Positions 1 through 8,720 are shown, numbered from the stretch's first letter. The stretch: 64,000 nt of DNA from Porcincola sp945869225 (GCF_052118625.1 NZ_JBQKGW010000016.1:7163-71162); one strand, 5' to 3'. Numbers and translations are program-made. Notes: a model not told the origin generated them from the letters alone.

Positions 1-1268
1 GCCTTCAAAGCATCTGCTGCAGAGTCACCGTTCAGGAACACCTTCTGCGCAGCAGTGTAAATCTGCTCGGAGATCGTCGGCCACTGATCATGCGGTCCGC
101 GTGCAAGCGCGGTATCCATCTGTTTCTGGAAGATCTTGAAGTTGTCCTCCTGATAAGTGTAAACCGGTGCCGCATCCGATCTGGTAGCAAGCTTGCCGGA
201 TTGTACCGCCCAGCGCTCCTCACTGTCCTTTGACATGAACCACTTCAGGAAATTCACTGCTTCATCAACATCTTTACATCCGGTGCAGACACCAAAGTTC
301 TCACCGCCAATTGTGGAACTGGAGGTTCCCTCGTCACCGGTCGGGAGAGTCGTGATCTGGTACTCAAAAGCGCCATTCACATCATTATCAATTGATGCCA
401 GATGCCATGTTCCGATTTCGGCAAATGCAGCTTTCCCCGCGCAGAACTGATTGTAAGCATCTGCCTGTGTCCAGTTGACACACTCGGGACTCATCTGACC
501 ATTCTTTACAAACCCTCCGAGTACATCCAGCCCGATCGCGGCCTTCTCATCTGTCAGATTCGTTAAGGATGTCTTTGTTCCGTCATGTGTTGCGACAATC
601 CACGGAAGGAGCTGGAAAGTCCCTTCCTCCGTTGAGATTGCACACATTGCAAATCCAAACTGACTCTTGTCCGAATTCGTTGTCTTCTCGACATCTTCCT
701 TGAACTCATCAAGGCTTGTCGGAAGTTTGTCAATTCCGGCCTCCTTCAGCGCATCCATATTTGCGGCCAGTGTCAGGCAATTGGAATTCTGCGGAAGACC
801 ATAGATTTTACCGTCTGCATCCTTGCAGGACGAAAGCGGTCCAGGGAAAAACTTATCCAAATCTTCCCAATCACCAAGCTGTTTTGTAACATCTTCGAAT
901 ACACCAAGCGAAATATAAGATTCCATATCCGGAGAATCGACCATTCCGATATCCGGAAGTTCTCCCGAAACCGCCCCGATCGTGTACTGGTTCATCAGTT
1001 CCTGCCGTGCAACATATGTTGGATTAATATATACTTTATCTTGAAGTTTGTTGTACTCGTTTGCGAAGTCGATAATTGCTTTTGCGTCAGCTGATGCATC
1101 AAAATAATGCCATAACGTCAGCTCCTCCGCATTTTTTGTGTTTGGGTTCAGTGTCGCTCCTCCCGTTGCCGCAGCTTCCGTCTCCCCGGCGAATACAGGT
1201 GTACAACCAACTGCAATGCTTAGTGCCATCGCTCCTGCTAATACAACAGATGCAGCTTTCTTTTTCAT
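1..1268 (-). CDS. ABC sugar-binding protein, 3' end cut by the window
   Basis: Extracellular solute-binding protein that would capture a sugar for an ABC importer. Translation from an ATG at 1268 gives a basic signal peptide (MKKKAASVVLAGAMALSIAV), then a family-1 binding-protein core with a LTLWHYFD-like first strand. About 422 codons are present and the sequence is still open at base 3. Family members are roughly 430-450 residues, so only a short C-terminal piece should be missing. The start is supported by AGGAGG at 1273-1280. A cysteine follows the hydrophobic core (AVGCTP), but the box is not a canonical lipobox. The permeases would lie to the left of the window. The specific sugar cannot be read from sequence. 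Confidence 0.9.
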   Translation of the reverse strand, partial: MKKKAASVVLAGAMALSIAVGCTPVFAGETEAAATGGATLNPNTKNAEELTLWHYFDASADAKAIIDFANEYNKLQDKVYINPTYVARQELMNQYTIGAVSGELPDIGMVDSPDMESYISLGVFEDVTKQLGDWEDLDKFFPGPLSSCKDADGKIYGLPQNSNCLTLAANMDALKEAGIDKLPTSLDEFKEDVEKTTNSDKSQFGFAMCAISTEEGTFQLLPWIVATHDGTKTSLTNLTDEKAAIGLDVLGGFVKNGQMSPECVNWTQADAYNQFCAGKAAFAEIGTWHLASIDNDVNGAFEYQITTLPTGDEGTSSSTIGGENFGVCTGCKDVDEAVNFLKWFMSKDSEERWAVQSGKLATRSDAAPVYTYQEDNFKIFQKQMDTALARGPHDQWPTISEQIYTAAQKVFLNGDSAADALK

Positions 1269-1285
1269 ATTTATCCTCCTTTTAT

Positions 1286-1300
1286 TGTGCATATTGCACA
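1286..1300. promoter_or_regulatory. 15-bp inverted repeat in the leader of the binding-protein gene
   Basis: TGTGCATATTGCACA: 6-bp perfect arms around a 3-bp centre, 18 bp upstream of the ATG at 1268. It could be an operator or a small RNA hairpin. A TATAAT-like -10 on the minus strand (1330-1335) lies just upstream, without a convincing -35. Confidence 0.3.
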
Positions 1301-1386
1301 TTGTTCTTTTCTTTTAAGCAAAGATTATCATTATAATAACGTTTAAACAACTTATATTCTTGGAATTGCGGGGACTATTTTCGGTT

Positions 1387-1420
1387 ATAATTTTAATATT
1401 AGAGGGATAATTTTAATATT
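1387..1420. repeat. Two 14-bp AT-rich direct repeats with 20-bp period
   Basis: ATAATTTTAATATT occurs at 1387-1400 and again at 1407-1420. A 20-bp spacing is about two helical turns, so both copies face the same side of the DNA. They lie 120-150 bp upstream of the binding-protein gene at 1268. Possible activator sites or a chance AT-rich duplication. Confidence 0.35.
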
Positions 1421-1503
1421 TTTTGCCATTTTAACGATTCTGTAATGGATTGTCTTTTATCATTTAGCTTTTATCATTTGCGAAAAATACCAAGACCGCA
1501 TTC

Positions 1504-1538
1504 AAAAAGAGCTGCCGTTTTCCTGCACGGCAGCTCTT
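1504..1538 (-). terminator. Rho-independent terminator after the GH127 gene
   Basis: A perfect 12-bp stem (1507-1518 with 1527-1538) with an 8-nt loop, followed on the minus strand by five U residues. It closes the arabinoside operon that ends at 1564. Confidence 0.85.
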
Positions 1539-1563
1539 CTCAAACTTAATCAGAACACAATGT

Positions 1564-3579
1564 TTATTCTTCCCGCATCCATACCTGCATCTCTCCCTTT
1601 CCCCGGTTGTTCCAGCAGGCATATGGAATGGCCTTCAGCCGGCACGGCTGATACACCGGCCGCTTATCGCTGTAAAGCGGATCATCGCTGCCGACGCTCT
1701 TGTAATCAATCCGGCTTCCTGAGACAACTGCGCACAGCGTTCCGCCCAGCAGTTCCGGGTTCTCCTCCTCACAGATCGGTGCCGAGGTATCGATCCTGCA
1801 GCCAGCAAGATATGCCCCGTTATCAGCCTCCTCGAAGCAATAGACGGACGGTCCTCTCATGATGCAGACCTTTCCGATGTCATCGCGCACTTTCGGATTG
1901 CTGTATACAAAACGGAACGCAACATCCAGATCCAGCTCGATCAGATCACCGTCCTGCCAGCTGCGGCTAAGGTAGAGATATCCTCTGCGGTACACTGCCC
2001 GCTCCCCGGAATCGAGGTCTTTCCGGTCTATTTCTCCATGATCTGCATCATTCTTTCCCACAGATACCTTCTGTCCGTTGACCAGGAGTGTATATCTTTC
2101 CACAGAATAAGCCGGCAGCCTCAGGGCGACCACCGCATCCTGCCTGCCCTTCTCTGGCTGTACACGGATCCGGATACTTCCGGACGCCGGATAATCCGCC
2201 TCGACCGTCAGCCGCAGGGTTCCATCTGTCAGCGGAGCCTCGATCTCTCCGGCGATATACAGATTCAGGTAAGCAGTATTGCCGCCAACATGAAACATAT
2301 AGTTTCCCATCGATGCGAGTGTCCGTGTGATATTCGGCGGGCAGCAGGCACAGCCGAACCAGAGCTGGCGCTCTGTCTTCACGTGCCGCATCGTCGGATT
2401 ATGTTCCGCTACTTCCGGAACACATTCCAGCGGATTGACATAGAAGAAATGTCTTCCATCGAGCGCGATTCCGGACAGCAGGGTATTGTACAGCGCCAGT
2501 TCCACAACATCCATATACTTTCCGTCTCTTGTGATCTGGAAGAGACGGTTTGAAAACATCGCCAGTCCGATTGTCGCGCAGGATTCCGAATAATTTGTAT
2601 TGTTCGGAAGATCATAATCTGTGGTGAACCGCTCTCCATAAGCCGCCGACCCGATGCTCCCGGTCACATACATCTGTCTGCGGGCAATATTCTCCCAGAA
2701 CGCCTCACACTGCCTGAGCATCCGTTCATCACCTGTCTCAGCTGCAACGTCAGCCATTCCGCTGTACAGGTACACAGCCCGGACAGCATGTCCTTCCGCC
2801 TTGTCCTGCTCCGCCAGCGGTCTGTCCGCCTGGCAGTAGTCCATCCCAAAATCCTTGAATTCCTTAAAGATAAAGGTCCCGTTCCGATAATTGCTTTCTG
2901 ACTGAAAGTAGCACGGCTGCTGCCCTCTGACATCCAGAAAATACTGTGCAAGGTGAAGATAATCCTTCTTTCCTGTATACCTGTATAATTTATACAGCGC
3001 CAGTTCAATCTCAGGATGTCCCGGGTATCCGTGCAGTTTTCCTTCTTCCGGCCCGAACACCGAGCACAGATAATCCGCCAGCTTCGCGCAGGAGTTGACA
3101 AATTTCCGTTTTCCTGTCGCTTCCGCATAGGCAACCGCCGCCTCGATCATATGGCCGGCTGTGTACAGTTCATGTCCCTCAAACAGATCATAGAAACGTC
3201 CTTTTCCCAGAATGGTATTGTAGGTATTGAGATATCCGTCCGGCTCCTGTGCCCCTACAATCAGGTCGATCGCAGCATCCGCTGTTCTCTCCAGTTCCGG
3301 ATCCGGCTTCTTCGCAAGAGAATATGCTGCCGCCTCCAGCCATTTTGCGACATCGGTGTCCTGAAAAACTTCTCCCTTATGAGTTCCCTTCTCGAGACCG
3401 CCTGCAACCCGGAAATTCTGCATACAGTAGCTCTTTTCCGCTCCTGGGACGCGGTCATTAATCAGCTCCCATTCGAAGGGGAGAATCACGCTGTCTACAA
3501 GACCGATATATTTATCCCAGAACGGATCCCGAATACGAATGTTCCGCAGGGGGATGTTCTGAAGCCTCTTCTCATCCAT
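1564..3579 (-). CDS. GH127 beta-L-arabinofuranosidase
   Basis: Glycoside hydrolase that would remove terminal beta-L-arabinofuranose from arabino-oligosaccharides, probably in the cytoplasm because no signal peptide is seen. 671 residues, close to the roughly 658 of Bifidobacterium HypBA1. The GH127 zinc/cysteine centre is intact: general acid/base Glu316 (YGERF), then Glu332 and Cys334 (SESCA), and Cys412-Cys413 (FGCACCPPN). The spacing Glu316 to Glu332 is the same 16 residues as in HypBA1. I chose the ATG at 3579 because AAGGAG lies 6 nt before it; an in-frame ATG ten codons upstream has no such site. Last gene of the operon that begins at 8153. The exact substrate is inferred from family only. 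Confidence 0.92.
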   Translation of the reverse strand: MDEKRLQNIPLRNIRIRDPFWDKYIGLVDSVILPFEWELINDRVPGAEKSYCMQNFRVAGGLEKGTHKGEVFQDTDVAKWLEAAAYSLAKKPDPELERTADAAIDLIVGAQEPDGYLNTYNTILGKGRFYDLFEGHELYTAGHMIEAAVAYAEATGKRKFVNSCAKLADYLCSVFGPEEGKLHGYPGHPEIELALYKLYRYTGKKDYLHLAQYFLDVRGQQPCYFQSESNYRNGTFIFKEFKDFGMDYCQADRPLAEQDKAEGHAVRAVYLYSGMADVAAETGDERMLRQCEAFWENIARRQMYVTGSIGSAAYGERFTTDYDLPNNTNYSESCATIGLAMFSNRLFQITRDGKYMDVVELALYNTLLSGIALDGRHFFYVNPLECVPEVAEHNPTMRHVKTERQLWFGCACCPPNITRTLASMGNYMFHVGGNTAYLNLYIAGEIEAPLTDGTLRLTVEADYPASGSIRIRVQPEKGRQDAVVALRLPAYSVERYTLLVNGQKVSVGKNDADHGEIDRKDLDSGERAVYRRGYLYLSRSWQDGDLIELDLDVAFRFVYSNPKVRDDIGKVCIMRGPSVYCFEEADNGAYLAGCRIDTSAPICEEENPELLGGTLCAVVSGSRIDYKSVGSDDPLYSDKRPVYQPCRLKAIPYACWNNRGKGEMQVWMREE

Positions 3580-3698
3580 CGTGTACTCCTTTTCTGTGTC
3601 TGTCGTCATCTTACATGCTGAAAGCCTGCCGGCAGGCAGCTCCGTTCTCCGGTATCTCCTTCGCTGCCCATCTGGCAGCGGACAATATGATCTTGCTG

Positions 3699-4856
3699 TC
3701 AGTCATCGTGCACATCCGGCGACCTGTCATCTTCCGCCGCACCGCCCCCTGTCCGGAGGTCACAGACAGATCCTCCTTCTATGATCCTGCACGGGTAGAT
3801 GATATTCGTCACCTGCTCGCTCTCATCCTCTATCCGCTCCAGCAGCATGGACAAGGCAGAGTACCCCATCTTATGGAGCGGTCTTTGAGCCGTCATCAGC
3901 GGCGGAATCAGCTGCTGGGTAAACTCGGCATCATCAAAGCCCGTCACCGACAAATCATCCGGCACGCGAAGCTCCAGCTCTGCCGCGGCATTATAGACGC
4001 CAAGTGCCATCTCATCATTCATTGCAACTATAGCAGTCGGCCGTTCCTGCTTAGGAAGGAGATCCTTTTTTGTTCCACCGTCCTTTCCCGTCAGGATTCG
4101 GATTGCAGCGGCTTTTCCCTTTTGAAAGTCATATTCTCCGCATTCGTCCCAGCTTTCCGGCAAGGTAATTCCCGCTTCCTGCAGCGCCTTCAGAAATCCT
4201 TTCCGCCTCAGCCTTGCAGGTTCGGAGGTCGCGTATCCCCCGATCAGCGCAATCCTCCGGTGTCCTCTGTCTATTACATTTCTTGTAATCCTGTACTCAG
4301 CCTTCTCATTGTCGTAGCGCACGGAGGAAGCCTCGCCATCGGCGGTATAACAATAGCAGTAGACGACGGGCTTCCCTGCCTTTCTGAGCACGTTATCCAT
4401 CAGCCGGTCATGCATACCGATATAGATGATCCCATCTACCTGCAGCCCCAGAAGAGTCTGTACAGCTTTATCAATGTCTTTCTGGAATCCGGTCAGTTTG
4501 TCAAAGCTGTTGTCAATCTTGCGCACCATCTGCAGGTTGCTGAGAATCGTATAACAGTTTTTCTCATCAGCCATCCGATTGATTCCATCTATGATATATG
4601 GCGTATGCCAGACTGTGATATCCTCAACCAGGATCCCGATCAGTCCTGTTCTGTTTTTTCGGAGACTCCCCGCCAGTTTATTCGTCCGGTACCCTGTCTG
4701 CCGGATGATATCCTGTACCTTCTTCCTTGTCTCCTCGCTGATGTGTCCGGAGTTGTTGATAACATAGGAAACTGTAGCGGTTGAAACACCTGCCCGCTGT
4801 GCGATCTCTTTGAGCGTCAAAGTTTTCACCTCTCTGTCTGATTCCCGACGATCCAT
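3699..4856 (-). CDS. LacI-family transcriptional regulator
   Basis: DNA-binding regulator with an N-terminal LacI helix-turn-helix (LTLKEIAQRAGVSTATVSYV), hinge helix (NKLAGSLRKN) and a periplasmic-binding-protein-like effector domain. 385 residues from the first ATG. A TTG at 4820 is a good alternative start because AGAGAGG lies 8 nt before it and the protein would then begin MTLKEIAQRAG, as is usual in the family. It sits inside the arabinoside operon between the permease and GH127 genes. The palindrome at 8194-8207 is its likely target, making it a local, sugar-responsive repressor. Inference only; the effector is unknown. Confidence 0.92.
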   Translation of the reverse strand: MDRRESDREVKTLTLKEIAQRAGVSTATVSYVINNSGHISEETRKKVQDIIRQTGYRTNKLAGSLRKNRTGLIGILVEDITVWHTPYIIDGINRMADEKNCYTILSNLQMVRKIDNSFDKLTGFQKDIDKAVQTLLGLQVDGIIYIGMHDRLMDNVLRKAGKPVVYCYCYTADGEASSVRYDNEKAEYRITRNVIDRGHRRIALIGGYATSEPARLRRKGFLKALQEAGITLPESWDECGEYDFQKGKAAAIRILTGKDGGTKKDLLPKQERPTAIVAMNDEMALGVYNAAAELELRVPDDLSVTGFDDAEFTQQLIPPLMTAQRPLHKMGYSALSMLLERIEDESEQVTNIIYPCRIIEGGSVCDLRTGGGAAEDDRSPDVHDD

Positions 4857-4915
4857 ACCTTTTCATACCTCATACATCCCTCTTTGTACAAGTACTTTCC
4901 GGAAGAAACCGTCTG

Positions 4916-5764
4916 TTATCCCTTCAGACCGGAGGTTTTGATTCCTCCCTCAAGATGTTTCCCGGCTGTCAGATAGAGAATCATCGGCGGAATAATCATC
5001 AGAGAGGATGCCGCCATGATGGAGGGCCAGTTGATCACGAAAGCATTCCCGGAGGTGTACATATAAGATGTCATGAGCGCGATCGTAAGCGTTCTCCATT
5101 TGTCCGAATTGATATAGAATACAGGCTGTGTCAGTTCATTCCACCAGAACACAGAAGAGAGAATCCCGATTGTGACAAAGGTCGGCTTTGAAATCGGAAC
5201 GATGATTCTTGAGAACACCTGGAACTTCGAGCATCCATCCATAATGGCCGCCTCATCCAGCTCCTTCGGAATAGAGCGGAAATACTGGCGAAGCAAAAAC
5301 ACGTTGTACGGATACGCGAAGAAAGAGGGGACGATCATCGGTAGCAGGGAATCCAGCCAGCCGATCTTTCCGAACATAATATACTGCGGAATGATCAGCG
5401 CGATGTTCGGAATCATCATAGTTGCAACGATGATTGAGAATATGACATTCTTCCCCCTGAACTCCAGCCTTGCAAGCGCATAGGCAACAAGGGAGGAAGA
5501 CAGCAGCGTTCCTACGGTATTGCCGATGATCAAAAGCAGCGTGTTCCGGATATAAAGTCCGATTTTTGACTGTGTGAAGATATAGATGTAGTTTTCAAAG
5601 GTCGCTTTCTCTGGAATGATCTTAGCACTGGTTGTAAATTCCGTGAGCGTCTTAAATCCGCCGGAGAAAATCCAGACAATCGGGGCAAACATGATCACAG
5701 CTACAAGGATCATCACTGCGTACAGGGCGATTCCTCTTCCTGTTTTCTTATGTGAAGCTTTCAT
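4916..5764 (-). CDS. Carbohydrate ABC transporter permease (MalG type)
   Basis: Inner-membrane subunit of a CUT1-type sugar importer, 282 residues with about six membrane segments. The cytoplasmic EAA loop that contacts the ATPase is visible as KELDEAAIMDGCSKFQVF. The ATG at 5764 is preferred because AGGAGGAG lies 7 nt upstream; an in-frame GTG at 5782 lies over that site. It follows the MalF-type permease gene by 14 bp and pairs with it. No ATPase gene is in this operon, so energy must come from a shared ATPase such as the one at 13159-14478. Confidence 0.92.
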   Translation of the reverse strand: MKASHKKTGRGIALYAVMILVAVIMFAPIVWIFSGGFKTLTEFTTSAKIIPEKATFENYIYIFTQSKIGLYIRNTLLLIIGNTVGTLLSSSLVAYALARLEFRGKNVIFSIIVATMMIPNIALIIPQYIMFGKIGWLDSLLPMIVPSFFAYPYNVFLLRQYFRSIPKELDEAAIMDGCSKFQVFSRIIVPISKPTFVTIGILSSVFWWNELTQPVFYINSDKWRTLTIALMTSYMYTSGNAFVINWPSIMAASSLMIIPPMILYLTAGKHLEGGIKTSGLKG

Positions 5765-5778
5765 TACATGGCTCCTCC

Positions 5779-6699
5779 TCACGTCTCGTAGTAGACTGTC
5801 TTCTTTGAGATCGCGAAGATCACAATCCCAAACAAGGCGGCAATTACAAACAGTACAACCGACAAGGCACAGGCATACCCGACTTTCATATTGCTGAAGG
5901 CTTCTTTATAAATCAGAAGACTCAGCACCTGCGTCATACCTTTCGGATCCCCATTTTCCCCTGAAAGCGGATAGAGAAGCGCAAAGGAGCCGTTCAATGC
6001 GCTGATGGCGCCGTTGACAGCATTGAACAACACAAGCGGAGATATCATCGGAAGCGTGATATGCCAGAATTTCGTCCAGGATCCAGCTCCGTCGAGCTCG
6101 ACAGCCTCATAAAGATCCTTCGGCACATCGGCAATTCCGGAGCGGAAGATCAGCATCATCTGCCCGGTATTATAGGTAAAGAGTGTCACAAAGAAGACCG
6201 CAAGATAGACTGTCTTTGGATCCATCAGCCAGTTGATCGTCACGTTCTTTCCTGACAGACTCCCCAGAATCGCATTCAGAAGGCCTCCGTCTTTCCCGAA
6301 CATCGTTCTGAATGCATATGCCAGAGCGACCGTCGGTACTACAGACGGAAGGAAGTAGAAGAACTGGAACAGACCATTCAGCTTTATTTTATTGTTCAGC
6401 AGGATCGCCAGAACCAGCGCCCAGACGGTCGTAATTACCAGCATGACAATGGTGTAAAACAACGTAACTCTCAGTGAGTTCCAGAACACCTTGCTCTTGA
6501 ACATATTCCGGTAGTTGGCCAGTCCAACAAAGCTTGATGTCCCCGTCAGCTTGCGATTGGTCAGGGAATTATAGATCATGAACCCAATTGGAAAAAGCGT
6601 AAAGCACACAAAACCGATCAACCATGGCAGGCAGAACATATAAGCGATCTGAAATTTTTTCTTCGTCCCCTTCATATCCGACATCCTTCCCTTCCTCAC
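5779..6699 (-). CDS. Carbohydrate ABC transporter permease (MalF type)
   Basis: Partner membrane subunit of the importer, 306 residues, about six membrane segments and an EAA loop (PKDLYEAVELDGAGSWTKFW). The GTG at 6699 is used as start since AAGGAG lies 6 nt before it; ATGs a few codons further in are possible. Separated from the binding-protein gene by a terminator-like hairpin and a structured repeat (6731-6856), an arrangement that usually lowers permease expression relative to the binding protein. Confidence 0.92.
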   Translation of the reverse strand: MRKGRMSDMKGTKKKFQIAYMFCLPWLIGFVCFTLFPIGFMIYNSLTNRKLTGTSSFVGLANYRNMFKSKVFWNSLRVTLFYTIVMLVITTVWALVLAILLNNKIKLNGLFQFFYFLPSVVPTVALAYAFRTMFGKDGGLLNAILGSLSGKNVTINWLMDPKTVYLAVFFVTLFTYNTGQMMLIFRSGIADVPKDLYEAVELDGAGSWTKFWHITLPMISPLVLFNAVNGAISALNGSFALLYPLSGENGDPKGMTQVLSLLIYKEAFSNMKVGYACALSVVLFVIAALFGIVIFAISKKTVYYET

Positions 6700-6730
6700 A
6701 GAACGCTCCTTTATATCCCTGTGGGAAATC

Positions 6731-6825
6731 GGGCAGGGCAGATAAACTCTGTCCTACCCGATGCGGCGATTCCACTGTCATCTCGTGCTCCGCACTCGAT
6801 CATGAGCAGTCGCCTTCATAAAAAA
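6731..6825 (-). repeat. Structured intergenic repeat, copy A
   Basis: About 95 bp lying between the binding-protein terminator and the first permease gene. Read on the minus strand it starts with the terminator U-run, then RTGAAGGCG, a long hairpin containing ATCGAGTGCGG and GCACGAGATGAC, and a second hairpin of 13 bp (one mismatch, one G-U) at 6731-6760. The first ~77 nt match the block at 12361-12444 at roughly 80% by eye. The pairing at the base of the first hairpin differs in a compensatory way between copies (GGCGA/TCGCC here, GGCGG/CCGCC there). Confidence 0.65.
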
Positions 6826-6856
6826 GGGGAGCGGGTCTTCACCCTGGCCCGCCCCT
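6820..6856 (-). terminator. Intra-operon terminator after the sugar-binding protein gene
   Basis: Stem of nine pairs with a 2-nt bulge (6825-6835 with 6848-6856) followed by six U on the minus strand. Located between the binding-protein and permease genes, where partial termination would set their ratio. Confidence 0.75.
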
Positions 6857-6887
6857 CTGAGCACTTCCATTATCTGACCGGGATGAA

Positions 6888-8153
6888 TTAATACCCAATC
6901 GTCTCAGCTGCATAATCCGACGCGTTCTTGACTGCATCCTCCGGGGACTCCTGTCCCAGAAGCGCATTGTCAAATTCTGATACCGCGTTGCTGGTTACTC
7001 CGGCTGGCAGGCAAGTATACCCGAATACACCTGACTCGAGAGCGTCTGTGATTGCATCCCAGTTTTTCACTGGAGCTCCTTCCACCTTCCAAGCACCTTC
7101 AGCCGCGATCGACTTGATGGCAGACATATTGCCGGAGGCTTTGGAATTAATCGTCTGGCCCTCTTCTCCCATCAGATACTCGATAACCTTGAAGGCCGCA
7201 TCTTGTTTTTCGGAATTTGCATTGATGGTATAAAAGCCAGTGTGAAGGGTATTATACTTGACCTTATTGGTTGGAATCGTCGCGATATCCCAATTGAACC
7301 CAAGTGTATCCTTATAGCTTCCGATCATCCAGGTTCCCTGCCAGCTCATAGCCGCTTTCCCAGCGCCGAAAAGATCTGAGGTATCAGAAGACGGTTCCGG
7401 CATAATTCCATCCTTCACCATCTTTGCACAATCGCTTACAAACGAAACGGCACCATCTCCAATCACCAGCTTTCCGCTTTCCGGATCATATACCTGGTCG
7501 CCGGCACCGCCGATCCCGGCCCACCACGTCTGGGTGTTCGGAAGATCCATGCCATAGACAGCGGTCGTCCCATCCTCATTCTTCTGTGTCAGTTTCTCTG
7601 CCGCAGCCTTGAAATCCTCGTAGCTCCAGTCATTCGTCGGATAATCGATTCCAGCCGCGTCAAACATGTCCTTGTTATAGTACATAATTTCCGCAGCTGC
7701 GCACCATGGAAGGCCATAGGTTCCGCCCAGTCCTTCCGTCAGCTTTGAGACCGCATCGATCATGTCCCCTGTGTTAATGGATGAATTTTTCAGATCGTCA
7801 TCCAGATTGATGATGCCGCCCGTCTCCGCAAAATTCTTGATATCGGTCTCCCATACCACATAGATATCCGTGGATGAGTCCTTCGTGGCAACCATCTGAT
7901 TCAGTTTGGACGAATAATCGCTTTCCGGAATAACGGTCACATCAACCTGAATGCCTGTTGCCTTCTCGCACTGCTTGTACATATTCAGCGCGTCATCCTT
8001 GTTTGGCTCATTCCAGACTGCCAGCGTTACGCTCTCACCCGTGCCGGCAGCTTCAGATGACCCTTCTGTGGATGCAGCCAGTGCAGATCCGGAAAACATA
8101 CTGACCGCAAGTGTTCCTGCAAGTCCGATTGAGACAAGTTTTTTCCTCATCAT
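6888..8153 (-). CDS. ABC sugar-binding protein of the arabinoside operon
   Basis: Extracellular family-1 solute-binding protein, 421 residues, first gene of the operon. A Sec signal peptide (basic start, hydrophobic core, ALA-A site near residue 27) is followed by VTLAVWNEPNKDDAL, typical of CUT1 binding proteins. There is no cysteine at the end of the signal, so no lipobox; this is unusual in a Gram-positive host, where such proteins are normally lipid-anchored. Start supported by AAGGGGG 6 nt before the ATG. By context it delivers arabinose-containing oligosaccharides to the permeases at 5779 and 4916. Confidence 0.92.
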   Translation of the reverse strand: MMRKKLVSIGLAGTLAVSMFSGSALAASTEGSSEAAGTGESVTLAVWNEPNKDDALNMYKQCEKATGIQVDVTVIPESDYSSKLNQMVATKDSSTDIYVVWETDIKNFAETGGIINLDDDLKNSSINTGDMIDAVSKLTEGLGGTYGLPWCAAAEIMYYNKDMFDAAGIDYPTNDWSYEDFKAAAEKLTQKNEDGTTAVYGMDLPNTQTWWAGIGGAGDQVYDPESGKLVIGDGAVSFVSDCAKMVKDGIMPEPSSDTSDLFGAGKAAMSWQGTWMIGSYKDTLGFNWDIATIPTNKVKYNTLHTGFYTINANSEKQDAAFKVIEYLMGEEGQTINSKASGNMSAIKSIAAEGAWKVEGAPVKNWDAITDALESGVFGYTCLPAGVTSNAVSEFDNALLGQESPEDAVKNASDYAAETIGY

Positions 8154-8193
8154 GGATTTCCCCCTTCAGAACATAAAGAATGTATCGTGATAG

Positions 8194-8207
8194 GTTAATC
8201 GATTAAC
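8194..8207. promoter_or_regulatory. Palindromic LacI-type operator
   Basis: GTTAATCGATTAAC, a perfect 14-bp palindrome with the central CG usual for LacI-family operators. It lies 13 bp downstream of the -10 box, covering the start of the transcript, which suits repression. A weaker match (GTTAATCGTTTATT, 10 of 14) occurs at 8422-8435. Confidence 0.75.
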
Positions 8208-8219
8208 TTTGCTGTTGAT

Positions 8220-8249
8220 ATCATAGTCTTCCATATCAAGTATTGTCAA
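8220..8249 (-). promoter_or_regulatory. Sigma-A promoter of the arabinoside operon
   Basis: TTGACA (minus strand, 8244-8249), 18-bp spacer, TATGAT (8220-8225). Directly upstream of the operator and about 65 bp from the ATG at 8153. Confidence 0.8.
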
Positions 8250-8421
8250 TATGACGTTTTTGCCATATTATTCAAGTATACGTTATGCAATTTGACGGTA
8301 TTATCTTCTGATAGTTCCATCTCTGACGCCTTTACCCTTGTTTTGGACATTTCTATCGCAATATTCAAGTCATGCGCCCCTTTTATAAAGCTTTCATTTC
8401 ATTGGTTATTGCGGCATGTCA

Positions 8422-8435
8422 GTTAATCGTTTATT
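8422..8435. promoter_or_regulatory. Possible second, degenerate operator
   Basis: GTTAATCGTTTATT agrees with the 8194 palindrome at 10 of 14 positions, with one half-site intact. The distance of 228 bp would allow DNA looping. The rest of 8250-8460 shows no gene. Confidence 0.3.
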
Positions 8436-8460
8436 CTATATAGATCTCAGGCAGCACCCA

Positions 8461-8507
8461 AAAACAGGCCGGAACTGCGGATTTTCTCCGTGGTTCCGGC
8501 CTGTTTT
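8461..8507. terminator. Bidirectional terminator
   Basis: Perfect 15-bp arms (8461-8475 and 8493-8507) with A-rich and U-rich ends on both strands. Downstream of the minus-strand gene remnant at 8552-8720, for which it was probably the terminator. Confidence 0.8.
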
Positions 8508-8551
8508 GTTATCGTGACAGGAAGTCCCTTACACTTATGATTCTTGGGTCT

Positions 8552-8720
8552 TCACTGCGCGTTTTTCTCTCTTCTGGACTTCGTGATCCACTCCGCAATG
8601 TCATCCTCAGATTAAAAATCAGCTTTTACCGCTTCTCCCTTCATCTGATTCTGCAGGCGCTTCAGCGCATACACAGCAAAGTTCATCATCCGGATTTCAT
8701 TCCCGTCTACAATAAAATAT
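8552..8720 (-). pseudogene. Remnant of an unrecognised minus-strand gene
   Basis: Reading the minus strand gives VLFSYFIVDGNEIRM and MNFAVYALKRLQNQMKGEAV, then an in-frame TAA at 8612-8614, then SEDDIAEWITKSRREK before the final stop at 8552. The sequence either side of the stop reads as one continuous charged, helical C-terminus, so this looks like the tail of a gene with an acquired nonsense codon and a lost 5' part. It superficially resembles the C-terminal helix of small antitoxin-like proteins, but I cannot assign a family. Confidence 0.4.
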
